From contig CAJUPQ010000028.1 of the NCBI GenBank assembly GCA_910588505.1, positions 1 through 39,900 of the forward strand: a stretch of 39,900 bases of DNA. The letters run 5' to 3'. Each line of letters opens with the position of its first letter. Position 1 is the stretch's first letter. The stretch is from an uncultured Hungatella sp. (lineage in GTDB: Bacteria > Bacillota > Clostridia > Lachnospirales > Lachnospiraceae). Below, one piece after another: positions 29,735 through 37,892 of the stretch. Below the pieces are notes generated by a model. The model had not been told where the DNA came from. It ran no database searches and saw only the letters and a list, made by a program, of their open reading frames with translations. Made by a program: the position numbers and the translations under genes.

Positions 29735-32140
29735 TCACCCCCAAAATTCCCTCACCGCCTCCCCCACAGATTCCTGTCTCACCACCTTAAACGGCCGCCA
29801 TTCCCTGGGAAACAGTGCCTGATACTCCTCCCGCAAAAACCGATCGTCCATCAAAACGATAACCCCCTTATCCTCCATGGTCCGGATCACCCGCCCCGCT
29901 GCCTGCATCACCTTGTTCATCCCCGGATACTGAAAGGCATAATCAAACCCCCGCTCGTTTTTCTCGTCAAAATACTTTCGCAGAATCTCCTGCTCCGTAC
30001 ACACCATGGGAAGCCCGGTTCCCACCACCATAACCCCGATCAGCCGGTCCTCCTTCAAATCAATGCCCTCTGAAAAGATCCCGCCCATAACGCAGAACGC
30101 CACCAAAGTATCCTGCCTTTCCCCCTCAAACTCCCGCAGAAACTCCTCCTTCTCCTGCTCATTCATGCGGCTTGCCTGGACCAAAAGGTCAAACCCCCGG
30201 GACAAAAGCTCCTCCCTCTGTTCCTCCCACAATCCCAAAATCTCATTCATATACTGGTAGGACGGAAAGAACACCATATAATTACCCCTCCTCTGCCCCG
30301 CCACCTCCAGGATGTAGGACAGCACTTTCCCAAACTCCCGCCGGTTCCTCCTGGTGTACTTGCTGCTCACATCCCCCGCCACCAAAAGCAGGCGGTTCTC
30401 ACAGGGAAACGGACTCTCCGCGTACACCGCGTAATCCTCCATATTCCCGCTTAAAAGCTCCTTGTAGTAGGTCACCGGAAGCAGGGTCGCGGAAAAAAAC
30501 ACCGTACACCTTCCTTTAGCCATGCACTCCTTCAGATGGGACGCCGGGTTCACGCACATCAGCTTCACCATAAACCGCCCATCCCCCTGCAGCTCCGAGT
30601 AGATCCGGTACGATTCATCCATGCTCTCAAACACATTAAGAAAATCCCTGAGTCGAAAATAAAAATCCAGGACCAGATCCCGGTCCTCAAACTCCCGGTA
30701 TTCCTCCATAAACGTCTCCAGCTCCCCAAACAAAGACATAAACGTCGTGGCCAGATGATTCACGCTGTCATGGACCACATATGTCTCACACTCCCGTTTC
30801 ATCTCAAGAAGCTGCTTATTGCACCGGTCCAAAAGCCTTTTCACCCGATCCGCTCTTCCCCCAAGCACCCTCTTTATCAGCAGCACATCCTCCTTAAAAA
30901 GAGCCGCGCTGAACATCTCCCTTCCCCTGGCCACCAGATTGTGGGCCTCGTCCACCAAAAACAGATACTCTCCCTCCATGCCCTCGGAAAAATACCGGCG
31001 CAGCCTGGCATTGGGGTCAAACACATAATTATAATCACAGATAATCCCGTCCACCCAGTTGGTGATATCAAGAGAAAACTCAAATGGACACACCTGATAC
31101 TGTCTGGCATAGGAGATCACCTTGTCCCTGGTGATCCCAAACTCCCTGTGAATAATCCCGTACACCGCGTCATTGACCCGGTCAAAATGTCCCTTTGCGT
31201 AGGGACAGGCATCCGGATTGCACTGAGGCGATTCCAGAAAACACACCTTCTCTTTGGCTGTGATAGTCACCGTCCGCAGATACATGCCCTGCTCTCTTAA
31301 AACCTCAAAGGTCTCCTGGGCCACGCTGCGGGTAATGGTCTTGGCTGTCAGGTAAAAAAGCTTCTCCACATGGCCCTCCCCCATAGCCTTCAGCCCCGGA
31401 TACACGGTGGATAACGTCTTCCCCACCCCTGTGGGAGCCTGGATAAACAGATCCCGCCGCCGGACAATGGCCCGGTACACGGACACCGCCAGATCCCTCT
31501 GCCCAACCCGGTACTCATAGGGAAACTTAAGCTCCCTCAAAGACGCGTCCCGCCGGATACCGTGCTGATACAGATATCTGGCCCACTTCACATACTCGTG
31601 GATCAGGCTCTCAAACCACTCTTTCAGCTCCTCAAAGGAGTAATCCCTCTGTAACCTGCGGATCTCCTCCGTCTCCAGGTTACAGTAGGTCATCTGCACC
31701 GTAATCTGATCTAAACCATGGTCAAAACAGTACATATACCCATAACACTTCGCCTGGGCCAGATGGACGGGAATCGGCTCCTCAAGCAGGCTGATATCCA
31801 TATAGACGCCCTTGATCTCATCGATCACAACTCCGAAAGGCCCTGTAACCACCCCGTCCGCACGGCCCTCCAGGCCGATCCGAAACTCCCCCTCGTCGAT
31901 CACATGCTTAAAAGATACCTCTGCCTGATAATTAGCCCCCATGGACTTTTGAATCTTTTTGTGGATCCGGCTCCCCGCCTCCATGGCATTTCTCTGGCCT
32001 GCCCCTGTCTGCCGGTTGTCCAGATCCCCGCTGCGCAGGACAAACTCCACCAGGTTCCGCACGGAGATCTTTATAGCCTCAAAAGCCGCTCCGCCTTCCA
32101 TCACGCCGCGTCCATCCCCCCTGCTGCCCAAAGCCCCCAT
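29735..32140 (-). CDS. PD-(D/E)XK nuclease fused to XPD/DinG-type iron-sulfur helicase
   Basis: An 801-residue protein. The N-terminal domain (about 50-190) shows the RecB/Cas4-type nuclease pattern: H60, D95 in GLEGRADGVV, the E108-x-K110 pair in VIDEIKG, and QxxxY at 129-133. The helicase part has Walker A QAPTGVGKT (234-242), DEAH box FLVDEAHN (395-402), FSATLLPVTYY and C-terminal motifs GIFSEGIDL and QAAGRVIRT. Four cysteines, C300, C307, C312 and C351, sit where XPD and DinG bind a 4Fe-4S cluster. It is thus a superfamily 2 5'-3' DNA helicase with a built-in nuclease, likely in DNA repair. The ATG at 32140 has AAAGGGG; M14 is an alternative. Confidence 0.88.
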   Translation of the reverse strand: MGALGSRGDGRGVMEGGAAFEAIKISVRNLVEFVLRSGDLDNRQTGAGQRNAMEAGSRIHKKIQKSMGANYQAEVSFKHVIDEGEFRIGLEGRADGVVTGPFGVVIDEIKGVYMDISLLEEPIPVHLAQAKCYGYMYCFDHGLDQITVQMTYCNLETEEIRRLQRDYSFEELKEWFESLIHEYVKWARYLYQHGIRRDASLRELKFPYEYRVGQRDLAVSVYRAIVRRRDLFIQAPTGVGKTLSTVYPGLKAMGEGHVEKLFYLTAKTITRSVAQETFEVLREQGMYLRTVTITAKEKVCFLESPQCNPDACPYAKGHFDRVNDAVYGIIHREFGITRDKVISYARQYQVCPFEFSLDITNWVDGIICDYNYVFDPNARLRRYFSEGMEGEYLFLVDEAHNLVARGREMFSAALFKEDVLLIKRVLGGRADRVKRLLDRCNKQLLEMKRECETYVVHDSVNHLATTFMSLFGELETFMEEYREFEDRDLVLDFYFRLRDFLNVFESMDESYRIYSELQGDGRFMVKLMCVNPASHLKECMAKGRCTVFFSATLLPVTYYKELLSGNMEDYAVYAESPFPCENRLLLVAGDVSSKYTRRNRREFGKVLSYILEVAGQRRGNYMVFFPSYQYMNEILGLWEEQREELLSRGFDLLVQASRMNEQEKEEFLREFEGERQDTLVAFCVMGGIFSEGIDLKEDRLIGVMVVGTGLPMVCTEQEILRKYFDEKNERGFDYAFQYPGMNKVMQAAGRVIRTMEDKGVIVLMDDRFLREEYQALFPREWRPFKVVRQESVGEAVREFWG

Positions 32141-32174
32141 AACCTGCCCCTTTCCCGGCCCTCACCGCTCATCA

Positions 32175-32639
32175 TCATAGACATCCATTATACCCCATTC
32201 CCGTGCAAATGGGAAGCGTCCATATTCTCCCGCCAGACAACAAAACCGGCGCAGACCCTGTAGCCAGGATCACCCTGTCATAGTCGCCCTTTTTCAGATT
32301 CTCCGCCGTAACCTCGCTGTTCAGATTTACATGAACCCCTGCCTTCTCACACTGGGTCTCCAGGTACTTGATCAGGCTCACAACATCTTTCTTAAAATCG
32401 CAGCCTCCCGCAGGCCACAGCGTCCCGCCAAGCCTGTCAGACTTCTCATACAGGTCCGCTTCCCAGCCCCGTCTTCTGGCTGTAATGGCGGCCTCCATCC
32501 CCGCAGGACCTCCTCCGATGACCAGGACTCTCTTCTTGCTTCCGTCCGGCTTTGGCAGCTGATAATGGGCCTCCGCATAGCAGGTAGGATTCACCGCGCA
32601 GTAATAATGCTTTCCTAAAAAAGGGGAGAACCATAACAT
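32175..32639 (-). pseudogene. Internal fragment of an Old Yellow Enzyme-type FAD/FMN oxidoreductase
   Basis: About 140 residues match the middle of 650-residue NADH:flavin oxidoreductases (2,4-dienoyl-CoA reductase or BaiCD-like). CAVNPTCYAEAHYQLPKP is the region after the iron-sulfur cysteines, and RVLVIGGGPAGMEAAITARR is the FAD-binding loop. DLYEKSDRLGGTLWPAGG and VILATGSAP follow. The N-terminal FMN barrel and the C-terminal NADH part are missing. The last 20 residues are unrelated. No ribosome site fits its first ATG. It is a deletion remnant, abutting a TetR fragment on the other strand. Confidence 0.85.
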
Positions 32640-32817
32640 GAATCCCCCCGAGCTGATCTATCAGATGATCGCCTACTCCTTCATGGGCTTTGAGACCAAC
32701 TGGTGCATTCAGAACGGCAATCTTAACTTTGTGGAACCATTTTTCAGGGGCATGAACGCCATCCTGCTTCTGGACACACAGTATAAAGACAGTGTCGAAA
32801 AATACATAAACCCGTAG
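32638..32817 (+). pseudogene. C-terminal fragment of a TetR-family regulator
   Basis: A 59-residue open frame starting MNPPELIYQMIAYSFMGFET and ending in TAG. The text, with NWCIQNGNLNFVEPFFRGMN, resembles the ligand-binding C-terminus of TetR/AcrR regulators. The helix-turn-helix half is absent, and a stop closes the frame upstream at 32605. It overlaps by two bases the oxidoreductase fragment on the minus strand. A plausible history is a divergent TetR-oxidoreductase pair whose middle, with both gene starts, was deleted. A weak ribosome-like GGGGAG precedes the ATG, so translation is not excluded. Confidence 0.6.
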
Positions 32818-32840
32818 CCCAGCCAGTCGAACACAAAAAA

Positions 32841-32871
32841 GACCGGAACACATCCCTCTCATGTTCCGGTC
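32841..32871. terminator. Terminator between the TetR remnant and the HPr-like gene
   Basis: GACCGGAACA (32841-32850) with TGTTCCGGTC (32862-32871). On the minus strand six Ts follow, so it suits the HPr-like gene; on the plus strand the tail is TTATATCTC. Confidence 0.8.
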
Positions 32872-32979
32872 TTATATCTCTCTTTCATAAACCTCTATGC
32901 GCCTACAGTGAACGCGCCATCATACATAAAAACCTGGCAGGCGCATTTGACAGCCCTGTTTCCTTTCAGTGCAAAACCT

Positions 32980-33222
32980 TTAAGCCGCGCTGCGTCTTTT
33001 TGCGGACTTCTTCTCCAAAAATGCCTCAAATTCCTCGTTCTCCCCGTCATACTCCACAGTCAGAACGCGGGTCAGATCCAGGCTTAACACCCCCAGAATG
33101 GATTTGGCGTCAATGATAACCCGGTTATAAAAGATATCAATCTCAAAATCGCACTGGGAAGCCGCTGCTACAAATTTCTTTGCATCTTCGATAGTCGGTA
33201 AAAATATTCTTTTCTGTTTCAT
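32980..33222 (-). CDS. HPr-like protein lacking the catalytic histidine
   Basis: An 80-residue protein with the HPr fold signature: AAASQCDFEIDIFYNRVIID, then AKSILGVLSLDLTRVLTVEY. The segment KSILGV corresponds to HPr KSIMGV around the regulatory Ser46 (S41 here). The N-terminal GIHARPA block with His15, which accepts phosphate from enzyme I, is replaced by LPTIEDAKKFVAA. So it cannot act as a normal phosphocarrier; it may keep a Crh-like regulatory role or be purely structural. The basic tail KKSAKRRSAA is unusual. The ATG at 33222 follows AAGGAGA, and a consensus promoter lies upstream. It appears monocistronic and ends near 32841. Confidence 0.85.
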   Translation of the reverse strand: MKQKRIFLPTIEDAKKFVAAASQCDFEIDIFYNRVIIDAKSILGVLSLDLTRVLTVEYDGENEEFEAFLEKKSAKRRSAA

Positions 33223-33276
33223 AAATTCATCTCCTTATGGCTATGACGTGCGGCAAACGATTTTGCCGTTATCCAC

Positions 33277-33305
33277 GTTATAGCATTTTTCCCTCGAATT
33301 GTCAA
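33277..33305 (-). promoter_or_regulatory. Consensus promoter of the HPr-like gene
   Basis: Minus-strand -35 TTGACA (33300-33305), 17-base spacer, -10 TATAAC (33277-33282). The leader contains a small hairpin, CGGCAAA (33251-33257) with TTTGCCG (33262-33268). Confidence 0.8.
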
Positions 33306-33531
33306 ATTTTACCCAACCAGCTGCCAAACGCGGTTTCTTGTGCAAAAAAGTACTTTCTAAATTTTATCTTCCCTACATTTTATGCAAACAAACGCTTAAC
33401 TGTTTGAAGGCCATCCGGCATTTTTCATTTTCCTCTGCCTGTTTTCCCTGAACAAAGCCCTTTAGGTTCTTCAATTTTGGTAAAAATTCCTTCCCAGTCC
33501 GTCTGCCGCCTCCAAAAGTCCGCCAGCCGCG
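33306..33531. other. Non-coding gap upstream of the HPr-like promoter
   Basis: Sequence between the HPr-like promoter and the stop of the folate cyclo-ligase gene. I see no gene, RNA element or hairpin with a T run. On the minus strand the cyclo-ligase frame continues open for about 50 codons past its TGA, without a start or ribosome site. Confidence 0.5.
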
Positions 33532-34107
33532 TCACCTGGAGTATTCAATAACCCTCTCCTCCGTAACCACAAAATCCATGGCACAGTCATGTTTCTCCCT
33601 TGGAATATCCTCTGCCATCATCTTCTCCCAGCACAGCGCCGCCCTGACAGCCGGCGTCCCGGGCAGAAATCTGTCATAATAGCCGCCCCCATATCCCAGT
33701 CTGACTCCGGACCCGCAGCAGCACACACAGGGAACCAGCACAAACTCCATATCCTCAGGGCGCGTCTCCTCACAGGACTCCACCGGCTCCAAAATACCAA
33801 AAGCCCCCGGCCTTAGCTCCTCCATGCTCTTAATCCGATGGGCGCTCATGATCCCCCCTTTCCCGCACCTTGGCACAGCCACCTGTTTGCCGTCAGCCAA
33901 AGCCCGCAGGATCACCTCCCTGGTATCCACCTCCCCCTCCATGCTCACATATGTAAAGAGCACATTCGCCTGCCTGTAAGACTCCATCCCCAGAATCCGC
34001 TTTAAAATAGCCTGATCAGCACTGACGCGGTAGCCTTTCCCCAGCCCCGCCCGCCTCTTTAGCATCTGTTTCCTGACAGAGGCCTTCCATTGCTTTATGT
34101 CACTCAC
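33532..34107 (-). CDS. 5-formyltetrahydrofolate cyclo-ligase
   Basis: Converts 5-formyl-THF to 5,10-methenyl-THF with ATP, returning the storage form to the one-carbon pool that feeds MetF and MetH. The 191-residue product has a basic N-terminus (KASVRKQMLKRR), FTYVSMEGEVDTREVI, a long substrate loop with PGAFGILEPVE, and the ATP-binding signature RLGYGGGYYDRFL near residue 136. The start is GTG at 34107 with AAGGAGG nine bases upstream; the ATG between them opens a frame that ends after three codons. No partner gene is adjacent; the tRNA-Trp promoter lies divergently upstream. Confidence 0.93.
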   Translation of the reverse strand: MSDIKQWKASVRKQMLKRRAGLGKGYRVSADQAILKRILGMESYRQANVLFTYVSMEGEVDTREVILRALADGKQVAVPRCGKGGIMSAHRIKSMEELRPGAFGILEPVESCEETRPEDMEFVLVPCVCCCGSGVRLGYGGGYYDRFLPGTPAVRAALCWEKMMAEDIPREKHDCAMDFVVTEERVIEYSR

Positions 34108-34203
34108 TGCCTCATTCCTCCTTAAACCCCTTAAGTTGGCTAAACCCTGTTTGGCCTTTTATTATAAAAACTTCGAAAATCCACGAAAAATCCGAAAAAT
34201 CAG

Positions 34204-34232
34204 TTGACATCTCCCCACTTCTATGATATATT
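34204..34232 (+). promoter_or_regulatory. Promoter of tRNA-Trp
   Basis: -35 TTGACA (34204-34209), 17-base spacer, -10 TATATT (34227-34232), 38 bases before the tRNA. Confidence 0.85.
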
Positions 34233-34270
34233 AATTCTTGCGTTCAGCAAACCCATTTACCCATCCTTAT

Positions 34271-34341
34271 AGGGGAATAGTTCAATGGTAGAGCAGCGGT
34301 CTCCAAAACCGTAGATGGGGGTTCGAGCCCCTCTTCCCCTG
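34271..34341 (+). tRNA. tRNA-Trp (CCA anticodon)
   Basis: A 71-base cloverleaf: acceptor AGGGGAA with TTCCCCT and discriminator G, D stem GTTC with GAGC, anticodon loop CTCCAAA (CCA), T arm GGGGG-TTCGAGC-CCCTC. The 3' CCA is not encoded. It has its own promoter and terminator and stands alone. Confidence 0.95.
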
Positions 34342-34360
34342 CTGATTGCTGATTTAAGAG

Positions 34361-34395
34361 CTAAGATTTTCTTTAGGGAAATTCTTAGTTTTTTT
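34361..34395 (+). terminator. Terminator after tRNA-Trp
   Basis: CTAAGATTTTC (34361-34371) pairs with GAAATTCTTAG (34378-34388), one mismatch, followed by seven Ts. Confidence 0.8.
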
Positions 34396-34510
34396 CATGT
34401 ATTTCATCCCCAGATCCCATGCCTTCTCTGCCGGCTGCCCGGTTCATCTTCCCCTCCCCACTCTCCCTGGAACCTAACCCAGAAAAAGTGGAACTTTAAG
34501 TTCATCATGT

Positions 34511-34602
34511 TGGTGTATTGTTTAGTGAGCAATGGGGCGAGGATTGTCGTAAAGCCAGTCAAAGAAGGAGAGACATCTCTCGCCCATGCTCACTCAATTA
34601 TC
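34511..34602. repeat. Palindromic repeat family A, copy 3
   Basis: Left end GTGTATTGTTTAGTGAGCAA and right end GCTCACTCAATTAT are shared with copy 2. The core GTCGTAAAGCCAGTCAAAG is shared with copy 1. The two ends fold as GTGAGCAATGGGGCGAG with CTCGCCCATGCTCAC, leaving two bulges. The right end overlaps the last codon and TAA stop of rlmB, like copy 2 with the aminotransferase gene. Confidence 0.75.
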
Positions 34603-35347
34603 CCCCTCCCAGCAGCCTCTGCCTCACAATCTCATATGCCAGCACTCCCGCCGCCACCGATGCGTTCAAAGAATCGATCTCCCCCTTCATGGGGATGGAG
34701 GCGGTCATATCGCACTTCTCTCTCACCAACTTGCTGACTCCGTCCCCCTCGTTGCCGATCACCAGGCCGATAGGCCCTTTCAGATCCAGCCGATACATCA
34801 GCTCCCCGCCCATATCCGCACACACAAACCAAAGCCCTTCCTTTTTCAGCTGTTCAATGGTGGCTGACAGATTCGTAACCTTGGCCACGCCTGTGTAATT
34901 CAGCGCTCCGGCGGACGTCTTGGCAACTGTAGCTGTCAGCCCCACAGCCCTGCGCTTGGGGATAACGACCCCGTGGGCTCCCGCCAGGTTTGCCGTCCTG
35001 ATAATAGCCCCCAGATTGTGAGGGTCCTCAATGCCGTCCAGCAAGATAACAAAAGGCGGCTCCCCCTTCTCTCTGGCCTTCTCCAAAATATCCTCCACCT
35101 GCACATACCCGTAGGCCGCCCCCTGGGCCACGACCCCCTGGTGACCTCTGGTCCGGGACATCTGATCCAGCCTGTCCTTTGCCACAAAGGTGATGATGGT
35201 ATCCTGCTTTCTGGCCTCCCTGATAATGCTCTGCACCGGCCCGTCCTTGCACCCGTCCAGCACATACAGCCTGTCAATGGTCTTTCCGGAGCGGAACGCC
35301 TCCAGCACCGCGTTCCTGCCCTCTATCAGTAAATTTTCCACATTCAT
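34598..35347 (-). CDS. rlmB: 23S rRNA (guanosine-2'-O-)-methyltransferase, RlmB/TrmH type
   Basis: Methylates the 2'-O of a guanosine in the 23S peptidyl-transferase loop (G2251 in E. coli). The 249-residue SPOUT enzyme has an N-terminal substrate-binding part (IEGRNAVLEAFRSGK, then YVLDGCKDGP). The knotted catalytic domain contains LLDGIEDPHNLGAIIRTANL, IGLVIGNEGDGVS and IPMKGEIDSLNASVAAGVL. The ATG at 35347 is chosen because alignments begin here; a TTG seven codons earlier lies inside mrnC. It follows the mrnC stop by seven bases, completing ispF-cysS-mrnC-rlmB. Its end overlaps repeat A copy 3. Confidence 0.92.
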   Translation of the reverse strand: MNVENLLIEGRNAVLEAFRSGKTIDRLYVLDGCKDGPVQSIIREARKQDTIITFVAKDRLDQMSRTRGHQGVVAQGAAYGYVQVEDILEKAREKGEPPFVILLDGIEDPHNLGAIIRTANLAGAHGVVIPKRRAVGLTATVAKTSAGALNYTGVAKVTNLSATIEQLKKEGLWFVCADMGGELMYRLDLKGPIGLVIGNEGDGVSKLVREKCDMTASIPMKGEIDSLNASVAAGVLAYEIVRQRLLGGG

Positions 35348-35354
35348 GCCTTCG

Positions 35355-35804
35355 TTAAGTTTCTCCAATCTTCTCTAATCCATAGCTTATAAGCTCTGCC
35401 AGCCGCTCAAACCGCTCCGACAGATACAGATACCCCACCAGCGCCTCCAGACCTGTTGCCATACGGTAATCAATGATCGTGGCATTCTTGGCCGCTGTCA
35501 CGGACTTGGCGTTCCTGCCCCGCTTAAATACTGCCAGCTCCTCATCTGTCAGCTCCGGCTCCAGAAGCCGTATCATATGGGCCTGGGTCTGGGCTTTCAC
35601 CAGGGAGGTGCTTTTTTTGTGCATCTTATTCACCTGCATATTGCCCCGGCTTAAGACCTTGGCCCGGATCATAATCTCATAGACCCCGTCCCCGATATAG
35701 GCCAGGGCCAGAGGAGAATACATAGCCGGATCCATCCTGCCGATGCCAAGCTTCTCCCGGTATGCCTCCACAAACCCAAGGGCCGCCTTTACGCTCTCTT
35801 CCAT
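35355..35804 (-). CDS. mrnC: Mini-ribonuclease III
   Basis: A dimeric endoribonuclease that trims 23S rRNA precursors near both ends. The 149-residue product is the RNase III catalytic domain without a dsRNA-binding domain. It has SPLALAYIGDGVYEIMIRAK (D39), VNKMHKKSTSLVKAQTQA, FKRGRNAK and a C-terminal ATGLEALVGYLYL block with the second acidic site. The ATG at 35804 has AGAAGGGG and overlaps the cysS end by 16 bases. The cysS-mrnC-rlmB order is conserved in Firmicutes and supports the call. Confidence 0.95.
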   Translation of the reverse strand: MEESVKAALGFVEAYREKLGIGRMDPAMYSPLALAYIGDGVYEIMIRAKVLSRGNMQVNKMHKKSTSLVKAQTQAHMIRLLEPELTDEELAVFKRGRNAKSVTAAKNATIIDYRMATGLEALVGYLYLSERFERLAELISYGLEKIGET

Positions 35805-37198
35805 TTAACCCCTTCTCTTGTGTCCTCCAGAACAATGCCCATATCGAGAAGTTTCTGGCGTATCTCATCCGCAAGGGCAAAATTCTTTTCCTTCCTGGCC
35901 TGGCCTCTGGCAGCGATCATAGCCTCCACTTCCTGATCCAGAACCTCGATCTTCCGCTCCGTCTCGATGCCCAAAACACCGCACAGCGCTTCCAGGCTCT
36001 CTCTCAGAGCCGCCACATACTCCCTGCTGCTGTTGCCGTCGGCTGTGGAATTGCCCAGCTTCACCAGCTCAAACACTGCCGCCACCCCGTCCGCGGTGTT
36101 AAAATCATCTTCCATGGCAGCCTCAAACTTGGCCACCAGCTCCCGGGACTCCTGATACCAGGCCTTCTCGCTGTCCAAAAGTTTCTCCTGCCCCGCCTTT
36201 TCCTCCAGTTCCCGCAGCTTATCCAGGCCGTTGTAGATCCGCTCCAGGCCGTTCTTTGACGCCTCCATAAGCTGGGCGCTGAAATTTAAGGGACTGCGGT
36301 AATGGGCGCTGAGCATGAAAAACCGCAGCACCTGCAGATCAAACTTCTCACGTATCTCCCGCACCGTAAAGAAATTACCCAAAGACTTGGACATCTTTTT
36401 GTTGTCAATGTTCAAAAACCCGTTGTGCATCCAATATTTGGCGAACTCTTTTCCGCTGGCCGCCTCGCTCTGGGCGATCTCATTTTCATGGTGTGGAAAA
36501 ATAAGGTCCTCCCCGCCGCCGTGGATATCGATCTGCTCCCCCAGATACTTCCTGGACATGGCCGAGCACTCAATATGCCAGCCCGGACGCCCCTGGCACC
36601 AGGGAGACTCCCAGTAAGGCTCCCCCTCCTTCTTTGGCTTCCACAGCACAAAATCCGCGGGGTCCTCCTTTCCGTCCTCGCCGGTCACCTTCAATTCCCG
36701 AAACCCGGACTGCAGATCATCCAGATTCTTGTGGGACAATTTGCCGTACTCTTTAAAAGAAGAAGTCCGAAAATACACGGTGCCGTCCTCTGCCTTGTAG
36801 GCATGGCCCTTGTCCACCAGGGTCTTGATCAGATCCAGCATCCCGCCGATCTCCTCCGTGGCTTTCGGGTGGACCGTGGCCGGCCTTACGTTCATGGCAG
36901 CCATATCCTCCTTGCACTCCTTAATATACCGCTCCGAGATCACGGACGAATCCACGCCCTCCTCCATGGCCTTCTTGATGATCTTGTCGTCCACGTCCGT
37001 AAAATTGGACACAAAATTCACCTCATACCCCTTGTATTCCAGATAACGGCGCACCGTATCAAACACGATCATAGGCCGCGCGTTGCCAATGTGGATAAAA
37101 TTGTACACCGTGGGGCCGCACACATACATCTTCACTTTTCCCGGCTCCAGAGGAATAAACTCCTCCTTCCTGCCGCTTAAGGTATTAAAGATCTTCAT
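35789..37198 (-). CDS. cysS: Cysteinyl-tRNA synthetase
   Basis: Class I synthetase that charges tRNA-Cys. The 469-residue product has the HIGH-type motif PTVYNFIHIGNARP (HIGN 36-39), the KMSKS motif at 268-272 and zinc ligands C27, C211 and H236 region. NFTDVDDKIIKKA and FPHHENEIAQSEA are family hallmarks, and the anticodon-binding C-terminus ends in WKRA. The ATG at 37198 follows GGAGGAG inside the end of ispF (14-base overlap); a longer in-frame start 30 residues upstream is within ispF and unlikely. No T-box is present in front of the operon. Confidence 0.97.
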   Translation of the reverse strand: MKIFNTLSGRKEEFIPLEPGKVKMYVCGPTVYNFIHIGNARPMIVFDTVRRYLEYKGYEVNFVSNFTDVDDKIIKKAMEEGVDSSVISERYIKECKEDMAAMNVRPATVHPKATEEIGGMLDLIKTLVDKGHAYKAEDGTVYFRTSSFKEYGKLSHKNLDDLQSGFRELKVTGEDGKEDPADFVLWKPKKEGEPYWESPWCQGRPGWHIECSAMSRKYLGEQIDIHGGGEDLIFPHHENEIAQSEAASGKEFAKYWMHNGFLNIDNKKMSKSLGNFFTVREIREKFDLQVLRFFMLSAHYRSPLNFSAQLMEASKNGLERIYNGLDKLRELEEKAGQEKLLDSEKAWYQESRELVAKFEAAMEDDFNTADGVAAVFELVKLGNSTADGNSSREYVAALRESLEALCGVLGIETERKIEVLDQEVEAMIAARGQARKEKNFALADEIRQKLLDMGIVLEDTREGVKWKRA

Positions 37199-37772
37199 AG
37201 GACTCCTCCTCGCCTGATTCCTGGGATTTTTCTGCCCGTTCGCATCCCGGGCAAGCTTTACACCCATTATTTCCCATCCTGTCATCATAACAGTAATCAG
37301 CCATTGATGTCAATAAGGTAATGGCCTGAGCCGAGATTCCCTCCCCACTGCCCGTAAATCCAAGCCCCTCCTCTGTGGTGGCCTTGACGCTGACCCGGCC
37401 CCCCTCCAGCTTTAAGGCCCGGGTGATATTCTCAGCCATCCTGGGACGGTAGGGGGCCAGCTTTGGCCTCTGGGCGATGATCGTGGCGTCAATATTTTCA
37501 ATCACATACCCCTCCCGCTCCAAAAGCTCTCCCACATTCCTCAAAAGCCGGATACTGGAGATCCCCTCATACTTTGGATCCGTGTCCGGAAAATGCTGCC
37601 CAATATCCCCTAAAGCCGCCGCTCCCAGAAGAGCGTCCATCACCGCGTGGACCAGCACGTCCGCGTCCGAGTGGCCCAAAAGCCCCTTTTCATAAGGAAT
37701 CTCCACCCCGCCCAGGATCAGTTTCCTTCCTTCCACCAGACGATGCACGTCGTATCCCTGACCGATTCTCAT
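37185..37772 (-). CDS. ispF: 2-C-methyl-D-erythritol 2,4-cyclodiphosphate synthase with extra Cys-rich tail
   Basis: Forms MEcPP in the non-mevalonate isoprenoid pathway. The metal site D8 and H10 (GQGYDVHRL) and HSDADVLVHAVMDALLGAA are present, with DIGQHFPDTD, ATIIAQRPKLAPY and KATTEEGLGFTGSGEGISA in order. IspF is usually about 155-160 residues; this is 195. The extra C-terminal part contains CKACPGC and an acidic end, and its codons overlap cysS by 14 bases. The tail may come from readthrough of an ancestral stop into cysS leader, or bind a metal. The start follows AGGAGA. Confidence 0.94.
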   Translation of the reverse strand: MRIGQGYDVHRLVEGRKLILGGVEIPYEKGLLGHSDADVLVHAVMDALLGAAALGDIGQHFPDTDPKYEGISSIRLLRNVGELLEREGYVIENIDATIIAQRPKLAPYRPRMAENITRALKLEGGRVSVKATTEEGLGFTGSGEGISAQAITLLTSMADYCYDDRMGNNGCKACPGCERAEKSQESGEEESYEDL

Positions 37773-37892
37773 GATTCTCCTGCCTCCGTATTCTTCACAT
37801 TTTTCATGGGTCTGTCTCCTTAGGTCTGTCCCCTTGACTCTGCTCCTATCCAGACAAGCCCCTCCAGACCACCCGCTTTGATCCTCAAGGCT

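Noticed and set aside
33376..33531. About 50 open codons after the cyclo-ligase stop in the same frame
   Set aside because: No start codon with ribosome site and no recognisable text; such a run is not improbable by chance. Noted only as a possible old C-terminus.
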